From Oligoflexus sp. (GTDB taxonomy: Bacteria > Bdellovibrionota_B > Oligoflexia > Oligoflexales > Oligoflexaceae): 50,911 nt of DNA. Position 1 is the first letter of the stretch, and each line of letters begins with the position of its first letter. Location: assembly GCA_014377445.1 (NCBI GenBank), contig JACMPP010000005.1:1-50911 (forward strand), in the 5' to 3' direction. This document shows, piece by piece, positions 7,633-16,239 of the stretch. The notes beneath the pieces were generated by a model. It was not told the origin of the DNA. It saw only the letters and a program-made list of their open reading frames with translations, and made no database searches. The translations under genes and the position numbers were made by a program.

Positions 7633-8802
7633 TCACAAAGCCTGCTTCTTTAGATTCTCCAGTTTCAGCTTTTCATCTTCCGGCAGGTGAACGCCCGAAC
7701 TTCCGCTATAGCCATAGAGCACATTTTCTTCGTAGCGGGCGAAAGCTTTGCGGGCAAGATCTGTCTTAGGGGCCAGTCGTATCGCTTCCGAAAAGTAGAC
7801 GTTAGCTTCGTCAGCCGAGAATTGCGTCGCAAGTACATTCTCACAACCACCCAATTCATAATAGACTTCGGCTTTTCGCTCTTTGCTCAGACCTTCTTCA
7901 TTGACATACTCATGCAAATATTTGGAAGCAAGGACGTATTGCACCATTCCGCTTCGATCGCGGGGGTACTCCATGCTGCCTCTGGCCATCTTTATCATAT
8001 TCTTGGACTGAGCGAGCTTATCCTTCTCGGGCTTTTGCCCCTGTATCGATTTGAGACCCGCGACCCATGAAGCTATGTCGCGCTTGACAGTTTCAGGAAA
8101 ATTTCGTTTGCCCAATGCGGTAAAAGTCTTTAGGGCGCGATTGACATCATTCTTAACGCGGACCGTGAGAATCAGATACTCCACCATCGGATCAAGGTTG
8201 ATAAGTTCATCTGTGCTAAGGCCTTTGGAAAGGAAGAGACTTTCGTATTCACTGGCGGATAATTCAAATTGTCTTGAAAGACTCAAGAAACGTGCTTTGG
8301 CCAGAGGCTCGAAGTTATCAAGCTGAACGTCTTTAGTGAAGGTGCTGGTGAATTGGGAATCAAAGGCGCTGTTGCGACTCGTGTGACAGCCAAAGCAGGT
8401 CGACACAACATCGGAGATGTGGAATTTCGCCTGTTCACGGAAACCGCCCTTGTAGCGATTGTAGGCAAGTTCGGTGCTCTTTTGAAGCTCTTGGGACAGG
8501 AACTCGTGCTCCTTATCACCCTTCATGATAATCGAATGAATGATCTTCGCTTCATCCGCCATGACCTTGAGAGCGCTCTCTGTCTCGACCATTCCTTTGT
8601 AGTTGTTTACTTCGGATTCTTTCGCCGTCGCGGCCAACACTTTCACCAGAGCTCCATAAGCAAGCTGCATGTGGGGACGAAGCTCGAGTTCACGTCTTTC
8701 TACTTTGGGCTGATCAAGGGCCGACGCAATGCTGGAACCTATTAGGACCATCAAAATCAGGCCCGATATTGCCGTTCCCTGGGCTCTCTTCAAAAGACTC
8801 AT
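7633..8802 (-). CDS. Secreted monoheme c-type protein with helical repeat tail
   Basis: A 389-residue protein starting at ATG 8802, chosen because GAGG lies seven bases upstream; an in-frame GTG at 8814 is less likely. A signal peptide covers about the first 28 residues. One heme-binding motif CFGCH is present at about residues 136-140, following a long helical segment. The C-terminal 250 residues are helical with TPR-like spacing (LDPMVEYLILTVRV, EVYYELGGCENVL). It probably sits in the periplasm and carries electrons or senses redox state, with the helical tail binding a partner. The exact family is not recognised. Confidence 0.75.
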   Translation of the reverse strand: MSLLKRAQGTAISGLILMVLIGSSIASALDQPKVERRELELRPHMQLAYGALVKVLAATAKESEVNNYKGMVETESALKVMADEAKIIHSIIMKGDKEHEFLSQELQKSTELAYNRYKGGFREQAKFHISDVVSTCFGCHTSRNSAFDSQFTSTFTKDVQLDNFEPLAKARFLSLSRQFELSASEYESLFLSKGLSTDELINLDPMVEYLILTVRVKNDVNRALKTFTALGKRNFPETVKRDIASWVAGLKSIQGQKPEKDKLAQSKNMIKMARGSMEYPRDRSGMVQYVLASKYLHEYVNEEGLSKERKAEVYYELGGCENVLATQFSADEANVYFSEAIRLAPKTDLARKAFARYEENVLYGYSGSSGVHLPEDEKLKLENLKKQAL

Positions 8803-9166
8803 CTTGAACCTCACAAATTTTCATTTGTTTATTTTGAGCAAAGACTATGCCACAGCAGCCTTGTTCATAAAAATCATATGTTTTAGTTACTTATGATATG
8901 ATGGAAGTGTTTTCCAGACTCTTTGATGCCGAGCGTAAGCCATTTAACACTTTGTGAGTTATATGGTACTGGCCTTAAAGATCAACCGTTGCTCCCGTTC
9001 GTAAGCGAAAACTATGAGTGTGCCGGACCAAGTTACCACGGATTGAACCCAACCGTCAGCATGCGAACTGTCAACGAGGCTGCGCGATCGGTAGAGCTGA
9101 TCAACTCGCCCCTGAATCACGAGCCAGCAGGGCCTGATTGTTCTCTCGTATTCGATGGGGTGATGA
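8803..9166. other. Intergenic region without a recognisable gene
   Basis: It should hold the promoter of the leftward heme protein near 8815-8900 (an AT-rich stretch). The rest has open frames but no convincing start or family similarity. Because a gene relic follows directly, much of 8920-9166 may be decayed coding sequence. Confidence 0.4.
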
Positions 9167-9340
9167 GTTGTTTCTTTAGTTGTGGAAGACGTAGCGGATT
9201 CCGGCGGACGTATCTATGTAAACCTCGCAGCCCTTGGTATCAAGAGTCTTTCGATCGGTCGTCACCGTGTGGTCCTCGTCGTTCCTGGCGACAATACGAT
9301 GACCGAGCTCTACATAACAGTTGTTGACCCCCAATTTTGA
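9167..9340 (+). pseudogene. 3' relic of a surface/beta-sandwich protein gene
   Basis: A frame open only from 9167 encodes about 57 residues with clearly protein-like, beta-rich sequence: GGRIYVNLAALGIKS, RVVLVVPGDNTMTELYI, ending TVVDPQF. Codon use looks genuine and a strong terminator follows the TGA by 12 bases. Stop codons lie just upstream in the frame and there is no start. It looks like the last beta-strands of an Ig-like or similar extracellular domain whose 5' part was lost. Confidence 0.5.
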
Positions 9341-9352
9341 CTCCTAAAAACG

Positions 9353-9388
9353 AGCTCCGCAAACTTCGCGTTTGCGGGGCTTTTTCTT
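9353..9388 (+). terminator. Rho-independent terminator after the 9167-9340 relic
   Basis: A 12-pair stem around CTCCGCAAAC / GTTTGCGGGG with a TTCGC loop is followed by TTTTTCTTCTTCT. It is oriented with the relic and lies just beyond the end of the leftward trx gene. Confidence 0.8.
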
Positions 9389-9392
9389 CTTC

Positions 9393-9728
9393 TCATGGTA
9401 AATCTAAGGTTTGCTCCAAAAGATCGACGAGAGCGTGAGGATCCGGCGCTCCCATCATCTCTTTGATAATCTCGCCCTTGCGAAAGAGAATGAGCGTGGG
9501 TACGGAGCGAATTCCAAGTTGACCGGAGATGGAGGGACTGGAATCGACGTTCACTTTTACAACGTCAACGTCGCCCTTGAACTCCTGCGCAATTTTCTCG
9601 ATCAAAGGCGCGATCGCTTTACAAGGCCCGCACCAGGGAGCCCAGAAGTCCACAAGAACCACGCCCGCTGCGTTCAATACCCTGCTTTCAAATTCGTCTT
9701 CTGTGATGTCTAAAGCGAAAGTTGCCAT
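9393..9728 (-). CDS. trxA: Thioredoxin
   Basis: A 111-residue thioredoxin of normal length with the active site WCGPC (Cys33 and Cys36) and the cis-proline segment RSVPTLILF. It reduces protein disulfides in the cytosol; no signal peptide is present. ATG 9728 is preferred over ATG 9737 because AGGA lies eight bases before it. It stands alone, converging with a gene relic to its left. The glutamate-rich end is slightly long but normal. The trxA symbol is by family; other thioredoxin paralogs may exist in the genome. Confidence 0.93.
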   Translation of the reverse strand: MATFALDITEDEFESRVLNAAGVVLVDFWAPWCGPCKAIAPLIEKIAQEFKGDVDVVKVNVDSSPSISGQLGIRSVPTLILFRKGEIIKEMMGAPDPHALVDLLEQTLDLP

Positions 9729-9974
9729 GACCGTCATCCTATACTAGCCTAATCAACCGGCCCATTTCTTACCGCATTCATCCCGCAAAATCCATAAAGC
9801 TCTGCAACTCTTGGAATCTATACGTTTCAGGCCGAAGGGTCGTGTCCAGGCGCAACTCTTCGAGATAGCTCAGAATAATAGGCCACGGTAACTAATTTTC
9901 GAATAGGATTAAGGCCTTTTGCCAAGCCATCCGATCAGGAGCTAAGTGTTAGAACCAAGACGGGGCCTCAGATT

Positions 9975-10514
9975 ATGAATCAATCAATCAAACAGAGTCT
10001 GGTGATGAGTATATTTGCCCTGTTGCCTCTGTCCTGCAAAGCTCCCGCTGAAAACTCTGAGATGAAATCCACGAAAGTCCTGGGTGGCAGGGTTGTTACG
10101 ATCAAAAACGTCAACACCAAAAAGTGTCTGGAAAATTGGGACTATGGTGGTTGGAACGGCAAAAAAATCATTCAAAACGCCTGTAAGTCGAACAAGACCC
10201 AGAAATGGCAGTTGCACTTCAAAGACAACGAAGGTGGGATGTATGTTATCCGACCTGAGGCGGGCAGCGACACCGTGATCGATGTCACACACGAAGGGGA
10301 AGTGCTCGGCGTCCAACTGTGGAAGTACAACGAAGTCAATCGCAATCAGCTTTGGGCCATCGTCGAAAGTGGAGTCAACAGATTCATCTTGCGATCCGTC
10401 GCCCTTCCTAAAAAATGTCTCGGTTTCAGCAAAGATAAAACCGACGATTTGACCCAGCTTGAAATACTTGATTGCTCACCGACCAACGGCCAAATGTGGA
10501 CCATCGAAAAGTGA
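9975..10514 (+). CDS. Secreted ricin-type beta-trefoil lectin
   Basis: A 179-residue protein: a signal segment ending LPLSC (possible but weak lipobox), a short linker, then one ricin B-type beta-trefoil from about residue 38 to 178 with three subdomains marked by QKWQL, NQLWA and GQMWT. It should bind galactose-type or similar sugars outside the cytoplasm, possibly anchored to a membrane. No strong ribosome site is seen before ATG 9975. Just downstream lies a relic of a galactose-oxidase-type C-terminal domain, so the two may once have formed a carbohydrate-related unit. Confidence 0.82.
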   Translation: MNQSIKQSLVMSIFALLPLSCKAPAENSEMKSTKVLGGRVVTIKNVNTKKCLENWDYGGWNGKKIIQNACKSNKTQKWQLHFKDNEGGMYVIRPEAGSDTVIDVTHEGEVLGVQLWKYNEVNRNQLWAIVESGVNRFILRSVALPKKCLGFSKDKTDDLTQLEILDCSPTNGQMWTIEK

Positions 10515-10660
10515 GTCGGGCTAAATTTATGGGCTCGAGACTGGTCTTTTGCAGCCAAAACACAGACAGTTTGAGCCTTCATCTTTTCTTTTCTCAGTTT
10601 TTCCCGTACGCAATTCTGCACAAATTCTTCATCAGATATTTCTTGCAAACATTCTTAATC

Positions 10661-10813
10661 GATCAACAAACTCACTCAGGGAAGGGTCAGCGCTTCCTTG
10701 AGCTAGCCTTCCACGACATGAGCCATGGAACAGTGGATGTTTCGATGCCGAATAGCCCGAATTTAGCCCCTCCCGGTTTCTACATGCTCCTCTTCATGAA
10801 CAACCAAGATTGA
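10661..10813 (+). pseudogene. C-terminal relic of a galactose-oxidase-like (DUF1929) protein
   Basis: About 50 codons end at TGA 10811-10813 and match the last strands of the DUF1929 domain: a THS block followed by QRFLELAF, then SPNLAPPGFYMLLFMNN, where the family normally reads NVAPPGYYMLF. The preceding 150 bases lack similarity, and no start fits. Nearly the whole enzyme (kelch propeller and copper site) is missing, so it is a remnant, not a gene. Confidence 0.65.
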
Positions 10814-10846
10814 GCGTGAAATTCGTCTTGGAAGCAGTCTTCGCGC

Positions 10847-10880
10847 AAAAAAAGAGGAGAAGTCTAAAAGACCTCTCCCC
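10847..10880 (-). terminator. Rho-independent terminator of the DEAD-box helicase gene
   Basis: Read on the minus strand, GGAGAGGTCT and AGACTTCTCC form a stem of 9 matched pairs out of 10, followed by seven T residues (A run at 10847-10853 on plus). It lies 34 bases past the helicase stop. Confidence 0.75.
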
Positions 10881-10913
10881 TCAGCAAAATATTAAGTATT
10901 GCTTTATGGGTTC

Positions 10914-12764
10914 TTACGAACGTTTTTCTTTTCTTGGTTTGCCCGCGAAACCGCTGCCTGAAGACTTGCTTTCCGAAGGATCGAAAGTTCTCTTGGGTTT
11001 GAGTTCAGCTTTTTTCTTAGCTTCGTAAGGCTTCTTTTCAGCGCCTTCACGTGGCCATGGCTTCGTCGGAGCAGCAGCTACGGCCGCTGCGGCTTTAGGA
11101 GCGCGATATTCTTTGGCAGCTGCGGCAACAGGTGCAGGCGCTGGTGATGGATTTGAGACGGGCGCGGGAGCTGAGACTGAATCATCGGCTCTTACGATAC
11201 GAGGACCGCCTTCCGCGCGGAAGGGTGCTGGACGACGGGGGAATTCGCCGCGATCCATGCGAGGACGCTCGCTTCCACCGCGATCACGGTCTCTTGAACC
11301 GCCACCGCTTCGGCTGTCACGATCATTGCCACGACTTCCGCCGCGATCCATGCGAGGACGTTCACCACGATCACGATCGTAACCACCACGTCCGCCGCGG
11401 TCACCACGGTCGTCGCCGCGATCTACGAAACCAAGTCGCGAAGGAGCCGCACGGAGATCAGCGTCTTTGTCATTGAAGATGTCAGTGAAGTTGAGGGCAA
11501 GGAAACGGCCGGCGATTTCTTCTGGCGTCATCGTGCTCAAAGCCAGTTTCCACTCATCGCCCATCGATTCGATGGCGCGTGTGTAGTTCTCTTGCTCTTG
11601 GAATTTCGCGAGGAAAGAGCTCACCTTTTTTGCGCCGAGTTCACGACGGGTGGGGATGCTGCCTTCTTGAAGAACGCTTTTCGTCAATCGTTCGATCTGG
11701 CCAACCATAGAGCGTTGACGAGGCGAGATTAGACTCATCGCCACACCCGACTTACCGCAACGAGCGGTACGACCGATACGGTGAACATAAGAATCGAGTT
11801 CGCGGGGGATCGAATAGTTCATGACGTGAGTCACGTCCTTAACATCAAGACCACGAGCGGCGACATCGGTACAAACCAGGATCTTCACTTTACGTTCGCG
11901 GAAAGCTTTCATCGTGATTTCGCGAGCACTTTGTGTTTTATCACCGTGCAGCGAGTCAACTCTGTAGCCGCGATCCATGAGGTGCGAGGTCAAGTCAGCC
12001 ACGAGTGCTTTGGTTTGACAGAAGATGAGGCCGTAGAAGTCATCGACAGAATCGATGAGCTTGCACAAAACGTCAGGCTTGCTACTTTCGTGAGTGATGT
12101 AGAAAAGCTGCTCGATCGTCGTAGGAACCATTTCAGAACGGTTGACCTGAACTTGAGCTGGATTTTTGAGGTAAGTGTCAGCCACGCGGCGAACATCGGG
12201 GCTCATGGTAGCAGAGAAGAGCCAAGTGTTGGCTTGACCGTCTGGAACGCTGTCAAGAACGGCCATCAGGTCGTCTTTGAAGCCCATTGAGATCATTTCA
12301 TCCGCTTCATCGAGAACCAAGACCTGAAGTTTTTCAAGGTTCAATGTGCCCTGACGAATGTGGTCACAGATTCGGCCCGGTGTTCCGACAACAACGGAAA
12401 CGCCACGGTGCAAGCCGCGATGTTGGTCGTTGTAACTCGCGCCGCCGTAAATTGGGAGCGCTGTAACGCCAAGGTATTTACCGAGGAGATTGACTTGATC
12501 CGTAACCTGCATAGCAAGCTCGCGTGTCGGGCAAAGGATAAGCCCTTGAACCTGACGAACGTTTGGATCGAGACGTTCTAATAGAGGGATAGTAAAAGCA
12601 GCAGTTTTACCGGTACCTGTAGCAGCGAGGCCAAGGAAATCGGTGTTGTTGCCGAGGAGGAGTGGCAAAGCCTGCGCTTGAATGGGGCTAGGTTCTGTGT
12701 AACCCAACTCTTCAATGGCACGTAGAACTTTGGGACTAAGATTTAAATCTGAAAATGATTGCAA
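10914..12764 (-). CDS. deaD: DEAD-box ATP-dependent RNA helicase
   Basis: A 616-residue helicase with all core motifs: Q motif, AATGTGKT (Walker A, about residue 47), PTRELA, DEAD (about 152), SAT, RGLD and HRIGRTAR. A linker domain (about 370-450) precedes a low-complexity tail of Arg-Gly-Asp repeats, Ala/Pro runs and a basic end. It unwinds RNA during ribosome assembly and decay; the CsdA/DeaD type is likely but RhlE-type is possible. The start is a TTG at 12764 with GAGA upstream; no ATG or GTG fits in frame. The tail is GC-rich with repeated codons, so its length may vary between strains. Confidence 0.93.
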   Translation of the reverse strand: MQSFSDLNLSPKVLRAIEELGYTEPSPIQAQALPLLLGNNTDFLGLAATGTGKTAAFTIPLLERLDPNVRQVQGLILCPTRELAMQVTDQVNLLGKYLGVTALPIYGGASYNDQHRGLHRGVSVVVGTPGRICDHIRQGTLNLEKLQVLVLDEADEMISMGFKDDLMAVLDSVPDGQANTWLFSATMSPDVRRVADTYLKNPAQVQVNRSEMVPTTIEQLFYITHESSKPDVLCKLIDSVDDFYGLIFCQTKALVADLTSHLMDRGYRVDSLHGDKTQSAREITMKAFRERKVKILVCTDVAARGLDVKDVTHVMNYSIPRELDSYVHRIGRTARCGKSGVAMSLISPRQRSMVGQIERLTKSVLQEGSIPTRRELGAKKVSSFLAKFQEQENYTRAIESMGDEWKLALSTMTPEEIAGRFLALNFTDIFNDKDADLRAAPSRLGFVDRGDDRGDRGGRGGYDRDRGERPRMDRGGSRGNDRDSRSGGGSRDRDRGGSERPRMDRGEFPRRPAPFRAEGGPRIVRADDSVSAPAPVSNPSPAPAPVAAAAKEYRAPKAAAAVAAAPTKPWPREGAEKKPYEAKKKAELKPKRTFDPSESKSSGSGFAGKPRKEKRS

Positions 12765-13050
12765 TGGAATCTCGTTTCGCTAAGGCGCCAGCAGTCATTG
12801 CAGAGCGCATTGTTCAATTGGAAAAAGAAAACTGGTACGTGTCGAAAAGGAATAGCCGTGCTGTGTGCTCTGCTAACATACTAAACCGACATATGCCACT
12901 TCATTTTCTAAATGATGCGCGTTTGGCAGCTTACTTTTTGACCCGTTTTGCCTAGACTGGCAATTTGGGGGGGTGTGGATACTCAGAGCTGAGCAAGGAC
13001 TCCTTTATAGAGGGAAGGGGCCAGTCTAGCAAGCATATTGAGGAATAATA
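12765..13050. other. Upstream region of the DEAD-box helicase gene
   Basis: No gene is recognised. It must contain the helicase promoter and leader. A G-run (GGGGGGGTGTGG near 12967) and an AT-rich stretch near 13040 are visible. DEAD-box helicase genes often have long cold-responsive leaders, but I see no specific element that proves this here. Confidence 0.35.
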
Positions 13051-13087
13051 AAAGAAAAAGCGCGCCCCCGGGTCGGAAGGCGCGCTT
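13051..13087 (-). terminator. Rho-independent terminator of the sugar dehydrogenase fusion gene
   Basis: On the minus strand AAGCGCGCC pairs with GGCGCGCTT around a ten-base loop and is followed by TTTTTCTTTTATT. It lies 15 bases after the stop of the 13102-15729 gene. Confidence 0.85.
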
Positions 13088-13101
13088 GAAATTACATTGG
13101 T

Positions 13102-15729
13102 TTAGCGACGAATGAACCAGTCCTGATTCGCGCCCTGGTCACAATCCCTCTGCTGGATATTTGCATTTAATTCCATGTTGTTACCCGCTACTTCGAGGCA
13201 TTTTCCACTGTGCTGAAACTTGAGGGTAACCGAGCCATTTACTGATGGGGAAATCGCTACAGTCTGGTTAGCCGCGTTTGCACAGCTCCATTGCTGAACT
13301 AGCGCGCCATTATCACCCGATATCTTGGAAACATCCACGCACTTGTTCGTTTTGACGTTCACGAGACTCAAGCCAGCATTCAAACCAGCTTCCACGCGGA
13401 ACTTCTGATTTTGACTGCCGTTGCAGGTCCACTGATGAATTCTTGCACCGTCAGCGCCATTGCCGTTGTCGAGGTCCATACACTTATTACTGTGCCGAGC
13501 CTCCAGCGAGATGACATCACCGACTTTGACTCCAGGATCGACTGGGCCGCCGCCTTGAGGGCAGTCCTGCATTGTCGAAATCCAATTCTTAATGAAGGCC
13601 TGGGCCTTCTCATCGACCATGGTCGTCGCAAGGGGAGGCATCTGTTGCGTTCCACGACGACTGATACGATTGAAAAGCACGGACTTCTCAGGAGCGCCTG
13701 GGAAGACGATACGCGCGTCGTTGATTCCAAGATCGCCTGAACCGGGTTTGTTGCAGAGACCAGTATTTTTCAGCTCTGTCTCGAACCGCATGTCGAGGTT
13801 CCCGCCGCCTGTTCCACCTGGGCGGTGACAGAACGAACAATTGGAATGGATGTAGGCACGTGCCGCGAGATCTGCGCCTTCCGCCGTTGCCGGTACGGGA
13901 AGAGCCGCTTTCACTTCGGGCAGAGCTTTCGTGAACAGGCCGATCTTCTCGAAGGTCGCAAGTTGATCGCGCTCGTTGCCGGCAGAACCGACCTTACGAT
14001 TCAACTGGGAGATCTCGAGTCCAAGGGAATAACCGGCGTTGGCTGTGTGACACTGAAGGCACTGGGCCTGAGTTGGGTAGTTCCAGGTTTGACCGTCAAA
14101 GACCTTGCTTGCACCGCCATTGACGAGATCCGCATCGCTGCCATCGTCTTTCCATGCGTAGGTATAACCGATCCACGAACCGTCAACGTGACGAACGAAG
14201 AGTCGAGTTTCGACGGGACGATTCTTTAAAGAAAACTCTTTGACCAGGACCGAACCGTTCGGGAATTCAAAGCGACCATTGTCAGCCACGTTGATTTTGG
14301 TTCCTTCGGGAAGCGCAAGCCAACGACGTTTTTGGGAAGCATCTGACCAAAGGGGGGAATTGAGGTTGTAAGGAATCAGACCGCTCACCGGTTCTGTTGG
14401 TCTTGCCGGATTGAAACAACCGGTTTTGGACAATAGCTCAGGCGCTTTGATGACCGCTGCATTCGGGTCTTTGGCCACGATGCGATGCACGCGTCCGGCG
14501 CCGTACTCAAGAACATAGATCTCGCCGTTTTCATCTTCGCCAAAGCCCGGGATATTGAAACCAGTAGCGATAAGGAGTTTCTTTTGGAGCTTGCCGTTTT
14601 GATCCGGGAAGAGACCCCAGATATTGCCCGACATGAAGTCGCCGAAAATATAGGTGCCTTGAAGCGAAGGAAGCGCTTTGCCGCGATAGACGAAACCACC
14701 CGAGATGGAGGCGCCTTCGTTGTGACCATATTGAATGACCGGTTCAACGAAATTGCCGTTGCCACAATTTGCCTTGTTTTCGTAGCAGTTGAATCCTTCG
14801 CGTATGTTCCAACCGTAGTTGCCACCTTTGGTGACTTTGTCCACTTCTTCCCAAAGGTTTTGGCCGACATCGCCCAGCCATAGATCACCTGTCGCGCGAT
14901 CGAACTGGAAGCGCCAGGGGTTTCGCACGCCGTAGGCATAGATTTCAGGTTTGGTGTTTGGCTGCCCGACAAAAGGATTGTCTTTGGGAATTGTGTACGC
15001 ACCTGGATTGCTGATGTCGATACGAAGGATTTTGCCAAAGAGGACATTGAGGTTTTGAGCGTTGTTGAGAGGATCGCCGCCTGATCCGCCATCACCGAAG
15101 CCGATGTAGAGATAGCCGTCTTTGCCGAAGGCGATATGGCCACCATTGTGGTTTTCGTAGGGTTGTTCGAAGGACACGAGAATCTCAGGCTTGTAGAGAG
15201 CGCCTGTCTCGCTGTCGGTCTGGAAGCGGGCGATAGTCGAGCGGAGGTTTGCAGGGCTCGCCGAACTCGGCAGAGTATAGGAAAGGTAGAATTCTCCTTT
15301 TTTTGCGGGGTTCCACGCCATTCCAAGGAGACCGCCCTCACTCGGACGCGAGTTCACGACATTGGATAGATCGAGAAACATCGATTTCGCGCCGTCGCCT
15401 ACGAAGCTTTCGATTTGACCGGTACGGCGGACAGCATAAAAGCGACCTGGAGTTTGCGGCGCTTGCACCATTTCAACGATTTGATCGAAGGAATTGCTGT
15501 CGAGACGTTGCAATTTGATGCTGGTGTTTTCAGTCGGACGCGCAAAGGCCAGACAACTGTTGTTGGTGGGACGCGCGTCGAGATTAGCATCGGTCGATTC
15601 GGTGAATTCGCGAACGATCGCATCGTCCTTCAAGATAGAGCCTGATGCTAAAGGGCGGCTTTTCTGTCCGCAAGCGGAGAGGGAAAGCACTGCGGTAACG
15701 ACTGAGAGTGCGACTAGGGAGCGAGCCAT
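13102..15729 (-). CDS. PQQ-type sugar dehydrogenase / cytochrome c / ricin lectin fusion lipoprotein
   Basis: An 875-residue protein. A lipoprotein signal ends SLSAC. Residues about 60-420 form a soluble glucose/sorbosone-dehydrogenase beta-propeller (GGLLGMAWNP, HNGGHIAFGKDG, FGDGGSGGDP, YGVRNPWRF, GNYGWN). A middle domain carries two heme motifs, CLQCH (about 555) and CSFCH (about 630). Residues about 745-875 are a ricin beta-trefoil with QXW repeats. The inferred role is periplasmic or surface oxidation of a sugar, with electrons passed to its own hemes and the lectin holding the substrate. PQQ use is by family. ATG 15729 follows GGAG. A monocistronic unit with its own terminator. Confidence 0.9.
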   Translation of the reverse strand: MARSLVALSVVTAVLSLSACGQKSRPLASGSILKDDAIVREFTESTDANLDARPTNNSCLAFARPTENTSIKLQRLDSNSFDQIVEMVQAPQTPGRFYAVRRTGQIESFVGDGAKSMFLDLSNVVNSRPSEGGLLGMAWNPAKKGEFYLSYTLPSSASPANLRSTIARFQTDSETGALYKPEILVSFEQPYENHNGGHIAFGKDGYLYIGFGDGGSGGDPLNNAQNLNVLFGKILRIDISNPGAYTIPKDNPFVGQPNTKPEIYAYGVRNPWRFQFDRATGDLWLGDVGQNLWEEVDKVTKGGNYGWNIREGFNCYENKANCGNGNFVEPVIQYGHNEGASISGGFVYRGKALPSLQGTYIFGDFMSGNIWGLFPDQNGKLQKKLLIATGFNIPGFGEDENGEIYVLEYGAGRVHRIVAKDPNAAVIKAPELLSKTGCFNPARPTEPVSGLIPYNLNSPLWSDASQKRRWLALPEGTKINVADNGRFEFPNGSVLVKEFSLKNRPVETRLFVRHVDGSWIGYTYAWKDDGSDADLVNGGASKVFDGQTWNYPTQAQCLQCHTANAGYSLGLEISQLNRKVGSAGNERDQLATFEKIGLFTKALPEVKAALPVPATAEGADLAARAYIHSNCSFCHRPGGTGGGNLDMRFETELKNTGLCNKPGSGDLGINDARIVFPGAPEKSVLFNRISRRGTQQMPPLATTMVDEKAQAFIKNWISTMQDCPQGGGPVDPGVKVGDVISLEARHSNKCMDLDNGNGADGARIHQWTCNGSQNQKFRVEAGLNAGLSLVNVKTNKCVDVSKISGDNGALVQQWSCANAANQTVAISPSVNGSVTLKFQHSGKCLEVAGNNMELNANIQQRDCDQGANQDWFIRR

Positions 15730-15839
15730 CGGTTGTCTCCAGAGAATGCATGAAGAGGACCACCGATATGTCGTTCATTACAGGACGAAGGTCAACCCAA
15801 AAGCGCTTAATTTTCTGTAACATCCTAGGACTAAATATA

Positions 15840-16223
15840 TTAGTTCCAAGGACTTGAACTGAGTTTTTGGCAGAAACTCACAGTTCCATGGAAGTCGAAT
15901 TCATCTCTACTGTCAATGCACAACGCCTTCCAGGCCGAAAATTTCCCCGGAATACTTTTAAACAGACATGAGTTCGTGTATTGCTGATTTAATCGCTCCA
16001 TGTAAGCCACGGCCAGCAGACCATCTTCTGCTTCGTCGATATCTTCGGCCCTAATAAATTCCAGATCAGCGATTTCAACGAGATTGTTGGAAAAGATCCG
16101 AATCGCTTTATCGCCGACGAGGCCGACAAAGCCGAAGTCGATCTTCCTCTCCGTCAGCTCCTTCTTCATGAATCTGAGCTTGTGCTGCCCCTTCGCGCCG
16201 AGATCAATCATGAATTCCGTCAT
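15840..16223 (-). CDS. Conserved-looking protein of unknown function, partner of PLD-type gene
   Basis: A 127-residue cytosolic-looking protein without signal or membrane segment. It begins MTEFMIDLG, contains a hydrophobic core (IDFGFVGLVGDKAIRIFSN) and an acidic stretch (RAEDIDEAEDG), and has two cysteines in its C-terminal half plus one near the end. ATG 16223 follows a good GGAGG and lies 16 bases after the stop of the upstream phospholipase-D-type gene, so the two form an operon. No family is recognised. Confidence 0.6.
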   Translation of the reverse strand: MTEFMIDLGAKGQHKLRFMKKELTERKIDFGFVGLVGDKAIRIFSNNLVEIADLEFIRAEDIDEAEDGLLAVAYMERLNQQYTNSCLFKSIPGKFSAWKALCIDSRDEFDFHGTVSFCQKLSSSPWN

Positions 16224-16239
16224 ATCTATGTCCTCCGCT

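Noticed and set aside
8051..8745. Plus-strand open frames within the heme protein gene
   Set aside because: The minus-strand protein has a signal peptide, a heme motif and a good ribosome site; the plus frames are low-complexity mirror translations.
11113..11476. Plus-strand frames opposite the RNA helicase tail
   Set aside because: The RG-rich repeats of the helicase create long stop-free antisense frames; they have no ribosome sites.
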